Shown in pieces: positions 55,701 through 63,733 of a DNA stretch of 64,000 bases (the first letter of the stretch is position 1; each line of letters begins with the position of its first letter). The position numbers and the translations under genes were made by a program. This DNA is from Streptomyces avermitilis MA-4680 = NBRC 14893 (GTDB lineage Bacteria; Actinomycetota; Actinomycetes; Streptomycetales; Streptomycetaceae). The stretch covers positions 2,728,001 to 2,792,000 of the forward strand of contig NC_003155.5 of assembly GCF_000009765.2 (NCBI RefSeq). Direction: 5' to 3'. The notes beneath the pieces were generated by a model, which was given only the letters and a program-made list of their open reading frames with translations, was not told the DNA's origin and searched no databases.

Positions 55701-56467
55701 CCGCGGACGACCTTCTCCTGCACGGCGCCGTCGGGGGCGGCCGGGCCCGCGCCGTCGCCGTCCTGCGCGAGGGCGCTGCCGCGTACCAGGGCGAGCACGG
55801 TGTCGCCGTGCCGGGTGGCGTCGCCGAGCCGCTTGAGGACGACGACACCGCAGCCCTCGGCGAGCTTCCCCGCAACGCGCGGGCGGTGTGGGGCGTCGAC
55901 CCCGCCGCACAGCGCGATGTCGGTCTCGCCCGCCCGCAGCCCCCGCACGGCCAGGTGCAGGGCGACCAGCGAGGACGAGCTCGCGGTGTCGACGCTCAGG
56001 CTCGGACCGCGCCAGCCCAGGAAGTACGACAGCCGGCCCGACAGCGCGCACGTGGTGACGCCGGCGGCGAGGGGGCCGTCCGGCTCCTCGTACGGCAGCG
56101 GGGCCGGTTCGGGGGCGTAGCCGCGGGAGCCGGCGCCCAGGTAGACGCCGCCGTTGCCGCGCCGCAGCGGGGTGGGGTCGATGTTGGCGTGCTCGAGGGC
56201 CTGCCACGCGGTCTCCAGCAGCATCCGCTGCTGGGGATCCAGGTAGGGGGCCTCCTTCGGCGAGATGTTGAAGAAGGAGGCGTCGAACGTGTCGAGGCGG
56301 TCGAGGGGGCCGGTCGCGCCGCGGCCTTCCCGCAGGTAGGCGTCGAACTCGTCGGGCGAGTTGCCGCCGCCGGGGAGGCGCAGACCGATTCCGACGATCG
56401 CGATCGGCTCGGGTGCCTGCCCCGGCGCCCGGTTCGTCTCTTCCGTCTGTGACTCCGTACGCGGCAT
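52706..56467 (-). CDS. N-terminal PKS fragment: degenerate KS, AT and DH domains
   Basis: 1253 residues up to the frameshift; the last 43 are out-of-frame. KS (about 20-395): DTASSSSL has Ser163 instead of the catalytic Cys (AGC for TGC). His274 in HGTGTSP and His314 in LGHLEPASG remain. About 30 residues usually present after the CGGV motif are missing. AT (about 485-800): FSGQGSQYAGMG is intact, but the nucleophile elbow is IGHGIGE with Gly580 for Ser. DH (about 855-1130): hotdog-like, yet the usual catalytic His is not found. An acyl chain could neither be loaded nor extended by this protein in the normal way. Confidence 0.75.
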   Translation of the reverse strand: MPRTESQTEETNRAPGQAPEPIAIVGIGLRLPGGGNSPDEFDAYLREGRGATGPLDRLDTFDASFFNISPKEAPYLDPQQRMLLETAWQALEHANIDPTPLRRGNGGVYLGAGSRGYAPEPAPLPYEEPDGPLAAGVTTCALSGRLSYFLGWRGPSLSVDTASSSSLVALHLAVRGLRAGETDIALCGGVDAPHRPRVAGKLAEGCGVVVLKRLGDATRHGDTVLALVRGSALAQDGDGAGPAAPDGAVQEKVVRGALAAARLAPEDIQYVEAHGTGTSPAGSVESGAVGRVFAESHTEDAPLLVGSVQTDLGHLEPASGIVGVIKAVLQIRSGTVYPHPGRTTSSGRDAGEPRFVRVPTACEPWQADVRRAVVSSLGFAGTVGAVVLEQPPAVKHSEETAPDAAAPLFTLSAKSAAALREQARNYRRLLAQRPDVPLAGLCYTANVGRSHHPYRVAGPVADHAALVRLLDQAAGRDHEGPSGIRRTAFMFSGQGSQYAGMGAAPYERFPVFREHVDACDRLFAPHLGRSVAALVRGTAADPEAIDRTEYAQPALFTLEYALARLWMSWGVRPHVLIGHGIGEVVAAAVAGLFSLPDAVTLVAARARLTRAVRAKGGTAEVAAPAEDVEPLLAAHPDLALAAVDAPDRCVIAGGANALAEVTGLLRARGVRVDRTAVPHALHSPLMTEVYDDFRAALDGITFHEPAISLISNVTGRPARPAEIGTPDYWVRHLGEPVRFLAGLRSVAQRGRHALIEIGPGSDLTALAQRGLTAADHVWPVSLRRGDRSADTTLAALAGYYTAGLPVSWAGYHAGRPAPAKTSLPTYAFQREDHRPPSIAPRRTGAAYGAARHLLLGTEERFASGVREFTAEFTAGDLGALADLGDGERTTLPTGAYVDLLLALQDAVGGHTRCAVRELKLLTPLHIPAGTTVALTTRWRPRSEGGADVEVFTLVGGEEDTHATARIAAGREPVVPVCELAELDAELTPAGQRIDDEDIYTDLASVGRPHGPRMRLLLHASRHRDGLVTGELTGRDATAAEHVPAELLEAAVQAAVVLDPEGPVFVPREISRVRHFRKPRGEQLRVLARVHGEQDRRIADILLLENGEPVTELLGVHLARPEGRVGRRQFLHRPEWVRRALPGAAAGTSAAAPSSADAAAPARTAPGGRHLLLLDPAAGRAAALAGQPGLRVTRLSDPTGLKAALEDPTVTDVCRVWRRPSPTSAASGGSGRAPCPPTGCAPSARTTTARCWPW
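52786..52849. repeat. Perfect 32-bp tandem duplication in the PKS gene
   Basis: Copies 52786-52817 and 52818-52849 are identical and contiguous. Thirty-two is not a multiple of three, so the second copy shifts the PKS frame; both reading frames repeat the residues TVTDVCRVWR. Confidence 0.95.
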
Positions 56468-56502
56468 GGAGCAACTCCTTGCGTCCTGGGCCTGGTCGGT
56501 CG

Positions 56503-56820
56503 TCAGGCGGACGGGGTGGACAGGGCGTCGGCCAGGTAGTCCACGAGCTGGGCGACCGTCGGCTCGTTGAACAGCACATTCACGTTGATGGACAGATCGA
56601 GGAGCTGCTCCAGGCTCTGCCGTATCTCGGTCAGCCGAAGTGAGGTGAGACCGAGGTCGAAATAACTGATGTCGAGGGGAAGATCCTCCGACTCGTCCAT
56701 GAGAAGAACAGTCTTGAACTTCCGCAGGACGAGTGTCTCTATTTCATCGGCGATTTCGGTCCGCGGCAGTTCGCGCAGCCGCTGGATCACGGTGGTGTCG
56801 GCAGGTGGCATGGCGGTCAT
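56503..56820 (-). CDS. Discrete acyl carrier protein
   Basis: A 105-residue ACP/PCP-like carrier. The attachment motif is FDLGLTSLRLTEI, with the Ser in a Thr-Ser-Leu context, so it should be phosphopantetheinylated, unlike the ACP of the adjacent PKS. The surrounding helices (EIETLVLRKFKTVL and VLFNEPTVAQLVDYL) are typical. ATG 56820 has no strong ribosome site; an in-frame GTG at 56841 is possible. It lies 35 bp upstream of the PKS start on the same strand and is divergent from the aldehyde dehydrogenase gene. Likely the working carrier for the acyl chain. Confidence 0.85.
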   Translation of the reverse strand: MTAMPPADTTVIQRLRELPRTEIADEIETLVLRKFKTVLLMDESEDLPLDISYFDLGLTSLRLTEIRQSLEQLLDLSINVNVLFNEPTVAQLVDYLADALSTPSA

Positions 56821-56841
56821 GCAAGCAGCGCCGGCTGACAC

Positions 56842-57009
56842 CCCGCTGACGGCCCAAGGGCGCCGCGGCCGGGGCCTGGCTGAATCAGTCCGGTGTCAGC
56901 GGGGAGTCAGATTCGACTGTCACGATCGGGCTGTTTCGAAAAGGAATTCGCCGGAACGGAACCGAATCGGACCGAATCGAGAAATCCACTCGGGAAGTCG
57001 GAAAGGCTG
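56842..57009. promoter_or_regulatory. Divergent promoter of the two core operons
   Basis: 168 bp between the ACP (leftward) and aldehyde dehydrogenase (rightward) genes. It contains adjacent direct repeats ACCGAATCGG (56961-56970) and ACCGAATCGA (56971-56980), a possible activator site. No regulator gene lies next to it. Confidence 0.5.
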
Positions 57010-58644
57010 ATGATGCTTCGCGAAGCTGCGCAGGAGGAGAGTGCTCCGGCACCTTCCGGATTGAAGAGCTACGACCTCTACATCGCGGGCAAGGATGTCG
57101 CCGGTGACGGGTGGGTCTACACCGTCAGCGGGCGGTCCCTGCTGGAAGACGTGTTCACCAGCGTGAGCCTCAAGCGCTCGCTGGAGCAGGACCCGGAGTC
57201 CGAGGCCGCCCAGCACCCCTACGTCGTGGGCCGCTGCGCGGTCGCCGACGACAGCGCCATCGACATGGCCACCCAGGCGGCGGCCGCCGCCGCCTCGGAC
57301 TGGGCGGCCGTCCCGCTGGAGCGGCGGATGCGCCTGGGCACCCGCTTCCGCGAGGAACTCCTCAAGCACCAGGACGAGTTCCTCGACATGCTGGTCGCCG
57401 AGTCGCACCCGGTGAAGCTGGCCCGCTGGGAGCTGAGCTGCCTGCTCCAGATCTACGCCCCGGGCAGTCTGCGCTGGTACATGAAGCAGATGCGGGTCGA
57501 GAAGGAGTACGCGGGCCGCAAACTGATCCTGCACCGTCAGCCCGACGGTGTGGTCGCCTTCAACCCGCCGCAGAACGCCCCGCTGCCCAGCGCCGCGCTC
57601 TGCGTACTGGCCCTGATGGCCGGCAACGCCGTGGTGGTCAGGGCACCCCGCAGTATCGCGCTGAGCACCATGTGGCTGCTGCGCGACATCGTGGCGCCGA
57701 TCCTCGAGGAGTTCGACGCGCCTCCCGGCGTCCTCAACGCGGTGTGCAGCAACCCGAAGCAGACCATGGACCGCTGGATCGCCGACCCGCTGATCAACGA
57801 CATCTTCTACATCGGCGGCAGCCAGGAGGGCCTGCGCTTCGAACAGCAGTGCGTCGCGCACGGCAAGAAGCCGATCCTCGAACTGGCCGGCAACGACGGC
57901 ATCGTGGTGTGGAAGGACGCCGACGTGAAGTGGGCGGCCGAGGCCATCACCGAGTCCTTCTTCGGCTCCGGGCAGATCTGCATGGTCCCCAACTACGTGC
58001 TGGTCCACCCGGACGTCGCGGAGGCGCTGATCGCCGAGGTGCGTGAGCAGGTCAAGGGCATCCGGCCGGGCCTGCCCGAGGAGGAGGACGTCCTGCTGTC
58101 GCCGGTGCGCCGCAGCGAGCGGTTCTTCCGGCTGCTGCGCCAGGCCCTGGACAACGGGGGCTCGCTGGTCACCGGCGGTCACCGCACCGAGCTCGACGGG
58201 ACGCCCTCGGAGACGGGTGTCTTCCTCCAGCCCACCGTCATCCGGGTGGACGGCCTGGACCGGGCCCGCACCTTCGACGTCGTGCGCGAGGAGACCTTCT
58301 TCCCGCTCATCCCGATCGTGGTGCCCGAACGCGACAACGACGACGCGCTGCTGGAGGCCTTCCTCCGCTTCGTCAACACCAACTCCTACGGGCTGCGCAA
58401 CTCCCTGTGGTCGCGCTCCGACCACGTCATCGAGACCTTCGTGCGGCGCGTCGTCAACGGCGGTCTGCTGAAGGTCAACGACTCTCACATCGGCTTCCTG
58501 CCGTATCTGCCCAGCCACGGCGGCACCGGCCGCACCGGCGGCGCGTTCGGCGAGGCCAACTACCCGATGCTCAAGACCTCGCACGTGCAAGGGGTCAGCA
58601 TCGCCCGCGACATCAGCCCCTACGACGCGGTCTTCGGCGCCTGA
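57010..58644 (+). CDS. Aldehyde dehydrogenase-superfamily protein (acyl reductase or aldehyde oxidase)
   Basis: A 544-residue NAD(P)-dependent ALDH-fold enzyme. The catalytic Glu is in ILELAGND and the nucleophilic Cys in FFGSGQICMVPNYV; the NAD-binding region has VVAFNPPQNAPLPS. The family interconverts aldehydes with acids or thioesters. Upstream of a class III aminotransferase, reduction of an acyl thioester to an aldehyde for transamination is attractive, but oxidation of an aldehyde cannot be excluded. GGAAAGG precedes two consecutive ATGs at 57010 and 57013; the second has better spacing. First gene of a rightward operon that reaches the window end. Confidence 0.85.
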   Translation: MMLREAAQEESAPAPSGLKSYDLYIAGKDVAGDGWVYTVSGRSLLEDVFTSVSLKRSLEQDPESEAAQHPYVVGRCAVADDSAIDMATQAAAAAASDWAAVPLERRMRLGTRFREELLKHQDEFLDMLVAESHPVKLARWELSCLLQIYAPGSLRWYMKQMRVEKEYAGRKLILHRQPDGVVAFNPPQNAPLPSAALCVLALMAGNAVVVRAPRSIALSTMWLLRDIVAPILEEFDAPPGVLNAVCSNPKQTMDRWIADPLINDIFYIGGSQEGLRFEQQCVAHGKKPILELAGNDGIVVWKDADVKWAAEAITESFFGSGQICMVPNYVLVHPDVAEALIAEVREQVKGIRPGLPEEEDVLLSPVRRSERFFRLLRQALDNGGSLVTGGHRTELDGTPSETGVFLQPTVIRVDGLDRARTFDVVREETFFPLIPIVVPERDNDDALLEAFLRFVNTNSYGLRNSLWSRSDHVIETFVRRVVNGGLLKVNDSHIGFLPYLPSHGGTGRTGGAFGEANYPMLKTSHVQGVSIARDISPYDAVFGA

Positions 58645-58678
58645 GCGCCCGACACCGTCCGCCTTCCGGAGGTTTCCC

Positions 58679-59818
58679 GTGCGTTCCCTCGATGCTGCTC
58701 GGGCCGTCTGCGAGCAATTCCACCCCGGTCTGCTCAAAGAGCTGGAGCAGATCCCGTTCACGGACCGGGAAAAGCCCGGCAGTCCCGTCATCGACCTCTT
58801 CCGCATCCACGGCGGGGTCGGCCTGCTGATACCCGAGGAGTACGGCGGCCACGGCGCCGCCCCGCTGGACGCGCTGCGCATCCAGCTGGCGCTGGGCGCC
58901 GTGTCCCCCTCGCTCGTCGCGGCCGTCTCCATGCACCACTTCACCGCGGCCATGCTCTACTCGCTCGCCGTCAAGGCGGGCCGGCTCACCGGCGCGCAGA
59001 CCGAACTGCTGCGCCGGATCGTCCCCGACCAGCAGGTGATGGCCTCCGGCTGGGCCGAGGGCCGCACCGAGCAGAACATCCTCACCCCCGCGGTGACGGC
59101 GCGACCGGTCGACGGTGGATACCTGCTCTCCGGCTCGAAGAAACCGTGCAGTCTGTCCCGTTCGATGAGTCTGCTCACCGCGAGCATCGCCATCCACCAC
59201 GACGACGGCACCGCCGAACTGGCCCTCGCCCTGGTGCCGGCCGACGCTCCGGGCCTGTCCGTCCACCCGTTCTGGGGCAACGACCTGCTCGCGGGCGCGG
59301 AGAGCGACGAGGTGCGTCTGACGGACGTGTTCGTGCCGGCGGGCATGGTCGTACGGGCGGGGGCGGACGACCCGCACCGGCTGGACGATCTCCAGACGGC
59401 CGGGTTCGTCTGGTTCGAGATGCTGATCTCCGCCGGGTACGCGGGCGGGGCCGCCGCGCTCGTCGAGCAGGTGCTGGAGCGGGAGCGCGGCAGCGTCCAG
59501 GAACGGGCCGAGCTCGCGGTCGAGATGGAGGCCGCCCTGGCGCTCCTCGAGGGTGTCGCACGGGCGATCGGCACGGAGCCGGGCGACGAGGAGTCGGTCG
59601 CCCGCGTCCTGGTCGCCCGCTACACCGTGCAGAAGGCGCTGCCGCGGATCGCCGCCCGGTCCCTGGAGCTGCTCGGCGGCCTGGACTTCATCCGTGGCTC
59701 CGCCCACGCCCAGGCGGCCGCCGCCGTGCACGCCCTCGCCTTCCATCCGCCGGGCCGCGGCGCCGCCGCCGAGCCGCTGCTGCGCTACTTCGACGGCGGC
59801 GCGCTGGTCCTGGCCTGA
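58679..59818 (+). CDS. Acyl-CoA dehydrogenase-family flavoprotein
   Basis: A 379-residue acyl-CoA dehydrogenase-fold protein: GVGLLIPEEYGGHGAAPLDAL, DGGYLLSGSKKPCSLSRSMS and the C-terminal ARSLELLGGLDFIRGSAHAQ. The last carries the family's 'LGG' dinucleotide region, but I do not see a clear catalytic Glu. It may be a desaturase of an acyl thioester, or a reduced-flavin N-hydroxylase like VlmH, which has the same fold. GTG 58679 has GGAGG 7 nt upstream. The gene lies 34 bp after the dehydrogenase gene in the same operon. Confidence 0.83.
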   Translation: MRSLDAARAVCEQFHPGLLKELEQIPFTDREKPGSPVIDLFRIHGGVGLLIPEEYGGHGAAPLDALRIQLALGAVSPSLVAAVSMHHFTAAMLYSLAVKAGRLTGAQTELLRRIVPDQQVMASGWAEGRTEQNILTPAVTARPVDGGYLLSGSKKPCSLSRSMSLLTASIAIHHDDGTAELALALVPADAPGLSVHPFWGNDLLAGAESDEVRLTDVFVPAGMVVRAGADDPHRLDDLQTAGFVWFEMLISAGYAGGAAALVEQVLERERGSVQERAELAVEMEAALALLEGVARAIGTEPGDEESVARVLVARYTVQKALPRIAARSLELLGGLDFIRGSAHAQAAAAVHALAFHPPGRGAAAEPLLRYFDGGALVLA

Positions 59819-59875
59819 GTCACCGCACCGCGGGCCGTGAGCGGCCGCCCCCACCACACTTGGAGTGAGAGATCC

Positions 59876-61159
59876 GTGACCGTCATCCAGGAATCACCCG
59901 TCGACACCGAGGCGGAGATCCTCGGCCTGTACCGGGCCCATCTCAGCAAGGGCCGGGCCACCCTCGCCGAGCTCTTCGGCAGCCACATGGAGACGGCGTC
60001 CGAGGGCGCCTGGCTCACCACCAGCGACGGTGAGCGCTTCCTCAACGCGGGCGGCTACGGCGTGTTCATCATGGGCGCCCGCCACCCGATCGTGATGGAG
60101 GAGGTGGAGCGCCAGCTGCGGACGCATCCCACCGCGACGCGCATCCTGCTGGAGCCCACCGTGGCCCGCGCCGCCGAGGCGCTCGTCTCCGTGCTGCCCG
60201 ACGGCCTGGACCGGGTGCACTTCGCGCTGTCGGGCGCCGAGGCGGTGGAGACCGGCCTCAAGCTGGCACGGGCCGGCGGCCGCAAGCGGACCATCTCGAT
60301 GCGCGGCGGCTACCACGGCAAGACGCTCGGCGCGCTGTCCGCCACCGCCAAGGACGTCTACCAGGCGCCGTTCCGGCCCCTGGTGCCGGACTTCCAGCAC
60401 CTGCCGTTCGGCGAAACGGACGCGCTGGAGGCGGAACTCGCGGCCCACCCCGGCGAGGTCTGCGTCATCCTCGAACCCGTACAGGGCGAGGGCGGCGTGA
60501 TCATTCCGCCCGCGGGCTACCTCAAGCGCGTCGAGGAACTGGTCCGCGCCCACGACGGATTCCTGATCCTCGACGAGGTGCAGTCCGGTTTCGGCCGGCT
60601 CGGCGAGTGGTGGGGCGCGGACACCGAGGGCGTGGTGCCCGACGTGCTCCTCACCGGCAAGGCCCTCGGCGGTGGCGTCATGCCGGTCTCCGCGGCCGTG
60701 GCGACCCGCAAGGCCTTCCGCCCCTTCGACAAGGACCCGTACGTCCACACCGCCACCTTCTCCGGGCAGCCGGTGCTGATGGCCGCGGTGCAGGGCGCGA
60801 TCCGGGCCATGAAGGAGGAGCGCCTGGTCACCCGGGCCATGGACCTCGGCGCGCAGCTGCTGCCGAGGATCGCGGAGATCGCGTACCGCAACATCCCCGA
60901 ACTCGTCGTGGACGTGCGCGGCCAGGGGCTGCTCATCGGCGTGGAGCTCGTCGAGGCCGGACTGGCCGGCGAGCTGCTGATCGAGCTGTTCAACCACGGT
61001 GTGGTCGCCAACCACTCGATGAACGGCAGCTCGGTGGTGCGGTTCACCCCGCCCGCCGTGCTGAGCGACACCGATGTGGAGTTCCTCCTGAACTCCTTCG
61101 ACCTGGCCACACGCGACCTCGTCCGGGGCGCGGCCAAGATGCCGGAAGGCGGTAACTGA
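59876..61159 (+). CDS. Class III PLP-dependent aminotransferase
   Basis: A 427-residue aminotransferase. The cofactor Lys is in LLTGKALGGGVMPVSA, the pyridoxal-binding Asp in LILDEVQSGFGRLG and the phosphate-binding GYHGKTLGALS segment is present. Class III enzymes convert aldehydes or ketones to primary amines. Next to an ALDH-type reductase this suggests aldehyde to alkylamine, the precursor that is N-hydroxylated in azoxy pathways. GTG 59876 has purine-rich GAGAG upstream; a longer frame to 59837 is less likely. It ends 2 bp before the next gene. Confidence 0.9.
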   Translation: MTVIQESPVDTEAEILGLYRAHLSKGRATLAELFGSHMETASEGAWLTTSDGERFLNAGGYGVFIMGARHPIVMEEVERQLRTHPTATRILLEPTVARAAEALVSVLPDGLDRVHFALSGAEAVETGLKLARAGGRKRTISMRGGYHGKTLGALSATAKDVYQAPFRPLVPDFQHLPFGETDALEAELAAHPGEVCVILEPVQGEGGVIIPPAGYLKRVEELVRAHDGFLILDEVQSGFGRLGEWWGADTEGVVPDVLLTGKALGGGVMPVSAAVATRKAFRPFDKDPYVHTATFSGQPVLMAAVQGAIRAMKEERLVTRAMDLGAQLLPRIAEIAYRNIPELVVDVRGQGLLIGVELVEAGLAGELLIELFNHGVVANHSMNGSSVVRFTPPAVLSDTDVEFLLNSFDLATRDLVRGAAKMPEGGN

Positions 61160-61161
61160 TC

Positions 61162-61644
61162 GTGCGGCACGTAGAGCTCGAAGCCCTGATACCCGCGGAG
61201 CAGGCCACGACGGTCTTCGACTCCGTACGACGCTGGGAGCGGTACCCGGACCTGGCGCCCCATGTGAAGCAGACCACCGTGCACGCCACCTACCCGGCGG
61301 AGGACGCCAGTTCGAGCTGGGAGCTGCACTTCCGCAGCGGGCTGCTGCGCTGGACCGAGGACGACGTGTTCGTGCCGGAGCGGGGCGAGATCCGCTTCGA
61401 GCAGAGCGACGGGGACTTCGACTCCTTCACCGGCACCTGGACCCTGACGCAGCAGGGCGACGACGTCGCGGTCCGCTTCGACGCCGACTTCGACTTCGGC
61501 ATCCCGAGCCTGGAGGGGATCCTCGACCCGATCGCCGAGCGGGTCATCAAGGAGACCGTCGCCTGGGCCCTGACCGGCCTGTTCCCCGCCGTCCGCCTCT
61601 CGGGCGGCGTCGAGCTCACCGAGCCCGCCGCCGTCGGCGTCTAG
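61162..61644 (+). CDS. SRPBCC/polyketide cyclase-like protein
   Basis: A 160-residue START/Bet v 1-like helix-grip protein: VELEALIPAEQATTVFDSVRRWERYPDLAPHV, then FTGTWTLTQQGDDVAVRFDADFDFGIP, and a long C-terminal helix (PIAERVIKETVAWAL). It resembles the aromatase/cyclase and lipid-binding branch. Without an aromatic PKS it may bind or cyclise a hydrophobic intermediate. GTG 61162 starts 2 bp after the aminotransferase stop, so translation is coupled. Confidence 0.8.
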   Translation: MRHVELEALIPAEQATTVFDSVRRWERYPDLAPHVKQTTVHATYPAEDASSSWELHFRSGLLRWTEDDVFVPERGEIRFEQSDGDFDSFTGTWTLTQQGDDVAVRFDADFDFGIPSLEGILDPIAERVIKETVAWALTGLFPAVRLSGGVELTEPAAVGV

Positions 61645-61665
61645 GACCGTCCGCAGGAGCTGACC

Positions 61666-62202
61666 ATGGACCAGGCAAATCCCTTCGAGACACCGAGGAC
61701 GTACTCGCTGCACCGCGCCGAGTACCTGGTGGGCCTCGCCGTCACCACCGGTCTGATCGTCGCCCACTTCGGCGAGATCCGGTGGTGGCCCGCGATCGCC
61801 CTGTTCCTGTACATCGACCTGATCGGCTACATTCCGGGCGCGATCGCCTTCAAGCGCAGCGGTGGGCAGCCGATCTCCAAGACGTACTACGTGCTCTACA
61901 ACGTCATGCACAGCCTCATCACGCAGGGCGCGGTCGCCGCGCTGTGGTGCTGGCTGGTGAAGCCGGAGTGGGCGCTTCTGGTGCTGCCGTTCCATCTCTT
62001 CGGCGACCGCGGCCTGTTCGGCAACTTCATGAAGTCGTTCGCACTGCCGTTCGAGCCGGTACGGCAGTCCGGCTATCTGCGGCTCCTGGACGACCTGGGG
62101 CTGGCCCATCCCAAGCCGGTCGGCCACGCCGTGGAGCCGACCCCGGTCGGTCACGTCCCGGCACCCCGGGTCCGCCAGGAGCAGCGGGAGGCCGTGCGAT
62201 GA
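61666..62202 (+). CDS. Small polytopic membrane protein (candidate VlmO-like partner)
   Basis: A 178-residue membrane protein with about four hydrophobic segments between residues 18 and 125. It carries His, Asp and Glu residues within or near them (HFGEIRW, LYIDLIGY, NVMHSLI, HLFGDRGLF), which could bind metal. The C-terminal 40 residues are hydrophilic. I do not recognise a named family with certainty. Its position next to the flavin reductase and diiron genes recalls the valanimycin cluster, where the membrane protein VlmO works with VlmB on hydrazine-to-azoxy oxidation as I recall. AGGAG lies 7 nt before ATG 61666, and the stop overlaps the next start by 4 bp. Confidence 0.72.
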   Translation: MDQANPFETPRTYSLHRAEYLVGLAVTTGLIVAHFGEIRWWPAIALFLYIDLIGYIPGAIAFKRSGGQPISKTYYVLYNVMHSLITQGAVAALWCWLVKPEWALLVLPFHLFGDRGLFGNFMKSFALPFEPVRQSGYLRLLDDLGLAHPKPVGHAVEPTPVGHVPAPRVRQEQREAVR

Positions 62203-62753
62203 GCACCGCCACCGAAGTACGTGCCCCGCGGCGTCCCGTACGCCAGGACCCGGTCGAGCGCCGGCGGGCGCTGTACCACCTGGCGTCCCCGGTGTCGGTG
62301 CTGACGGTCGGCCCCGAGGAGCGGCTGCACGGCACCACGGCGAGCACCGTCACGCTGGTGTCGCGCGAGCCCCTGCTGGTGGGGGTCGTGCTGCGGGCGG
62401 GTTCGTCCTTCGCGCGGCTCGCCGCCGCCGAGGGGCGGTTCGCGATCAACGTCCTCAGCGACGAACAGGCCGTGGTGGCACGCCACTTCGCGGACAGCGG
62501 CCGCCCCGACGGCAGCGAGCAGTTCGCGGGCCTCGCGTGGACGGCGGACTCGTACGCGCACGCTCCGCTGATCGCGGGGGCGCTCGCCCACTACACCTGC
62601 CGGTTCCACTCCGCGCACGCGGCGGGCGACAGCGAGCTGCTGCTCGGCCATGTCGTCCGGGCCAGGACCGGCGACGGCCTTCCTCTGTTCAGCTACGCCG
62701 GCGGGCTGTTCGCCGGTTCCCTGCGCCCCGCGAAGGAGGCGGCCGCGTCATGA
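62199..62753 (+). CDS. NAD(P)H:flavin reductase (VlmR/HpaC-like)
   Basis: A 184-residue flavin-reductase-domain protein: SPVSVLTVGPEERLHGTTAS, VTLVSREPLLVGVVLRAGSS, FAINVLSDEQ and a C-terminal GHVVRARTGDGLPLFSYAGG. It supplies free reduced flavin to two-component monooxygenases, here most likely the group D enzyme at 37027 and perhaps the one at 58679. It overlaps both neighbours by 4 bp (ATGA at each end), making a tightly coupled trio with the membrane and diiron genes. Confidence 0.9.
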   Translation: MSTATEVRAPRRPVRQDPVERRRALYHLASPVSVLTVGPEERLHGTTASTVTLVSREPLLVGVVLRAGSSFARLAAAEGRFAINVLSDEQAVVARHFADSGRPDGSEQFAGLAWTADSYAHAPLIAGALAHYTCRFHSAHAAGDSELLLGHVVRARTGDGLPLFSYAGGLFAGSLRPAKEAAAS

Positions 62754-63733
62754 CCGGTTCTGTGGCACCCGAGGCCGACTGGGACAAGGCTCCCGGTCTG
62801 CTCGACGGCGCGAAGGATCTCACCCTCGGGCCCGAGGAGTGCAACCTCGCCTACTGGTTCACCTCGGTGGCGCAGGGCACGCTGCGCGACCGGGGCGAGA
62901 CCGGGCACCATGTGAACGCCACCGTGCCCGCGTTCCTGAAGGAGCCGGGGCCGCTGCGCGACGCCCTGGTGCTGGAGTTCGGCTTCCGCGGCCTGTCGGA
63001 GGAGATCGCGACGCGGCTGCTCGGCCACTATGTCGCGATCGCCCCCGGCGTCCCCGAACTGGAGTTCTACGCCACTCAGTTGATCGACGAGGCGCGGCAC
63101 GCCCGGGTCTTCCGCAATCACCTGGTGGAGCTGGGCATGCCTGCCGGGACGCTCCTCAAGGACATCGACGAGATGGCCGCGGACTACCGCAAGCGGGTCC
63201 TGGACCCGGTCGTGGACTTCACCCTCGACATCGTCCGCGACCAGGCCGACTTCCCCGGCGGCGTCGCCGTGTTCGCCATCGTCATCGAGGGTGCGCTCGC
63301 CCCGGCGGCCGAGCTGAGCGAGCGCAAGTGGACCCCGCTGTCGCCGGCCACCGGCGAGATCTCGCGCGGCACCGCCATCGACGAGATCCGGCATCTGACG
63401 GTGGCCAGCACGATCCTGCGCGACCACGCGGTCGAGCACCCCGAATACCGCCCGCGCCTCCTGGAGATCCTGCGGGCCGGCGTGCGGCTGTGGGACGAGA
63501 TCCCCGACCGTGAGTTCGTCATCCACCGCGAGGAACTCTTCCAGGAGGGCATGGCCCAGCACGCCGACAAGATCGGCGACTACGAGATCTGGCCGGGCGT
63601 CCGGATGCTCGACACCACGCCGGAGCAGCGCTACGACATGGCCGAGCGCTGGACCGACGAGATGGCCGAGTCGCGGATGGCGTACATGGGCCTGCCCCTG
63701 GACGTCCTCAGCAGTCCGGAGGCCGGCACATGA
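62750..63733 (+). CDS. Ferritin-like diiron oxygenase (VlmB-like)
   Basis: A 327-residue all-helical protein. Two ExxH motifs, Glu114-His117 (QLIDEARHARVF) and Glu212-His215 (AIDEIRHLTV), together with Glu84/85 and Glu180, provide a complete carboxylate-bridged diiron site of the ferritin-like superfamily. VlmB of the valanimycin cluster belongs to such a family. Oxidation of an N-N intermediate to the azoxy group is the inferred role; N-oxygenation of an amine is the alternative. AAGGAGG lies 9 nt before ATG 62750, and overlaps of 4 bp link it to genes on both sides. Confidence 0.85.
   Translation: MTGSVAPEADWDKAPGLLDGAKDLTLGPEECNLAYWFTSVAQGTLRDRGETGHHVNATVPAFLKEPGPLRDALVLEFGFRGLSEEIATRLLGHYVAIAPGVPELEFYATQLIDEARHARVFRNHLVELGMPAGTLLKDIDEMAADYRKRVLDPVVDFTLDIVRDQADFPGGVAVFAIVIEGALAPAAELSERKWTPLSPATGEISRGTAIDEIRHLTVASTILRDHAVEHPEYRPRLLEILRAGVRLWDEIPDREFVIHREELFQEGMAQHADKIGDYEIWPGVRMLDTTPEQRYDMAERWTDEMAESRMAYMGLPLDVLSSPEAGT

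Larger units (their letters stand above)
50808..56467 (-). pseudogene. Modular PKS gene, frameshifted by a 32-bp tandem duplication
   Basis: Removing one copy of the 32-bp repeat (52786-52817 / 52818-52849) leaves 5628 bp, exactly 1876 codons, and one continuous protein in the order KS-AT-DH-KR-ACP. ATG 56467 has AAGGAG 7 nt upstream. As written the frame breaks at the duplication. Independently, catalytic residues are missing in KS, AT and ACP, and the DH lacks a recognisable catalytic His. Either the gene is decaying, or it is a scaffold whose KR alone is used and the duplication is recent or an assembly error. The two fragments are described separately. Confidence 0.8.
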
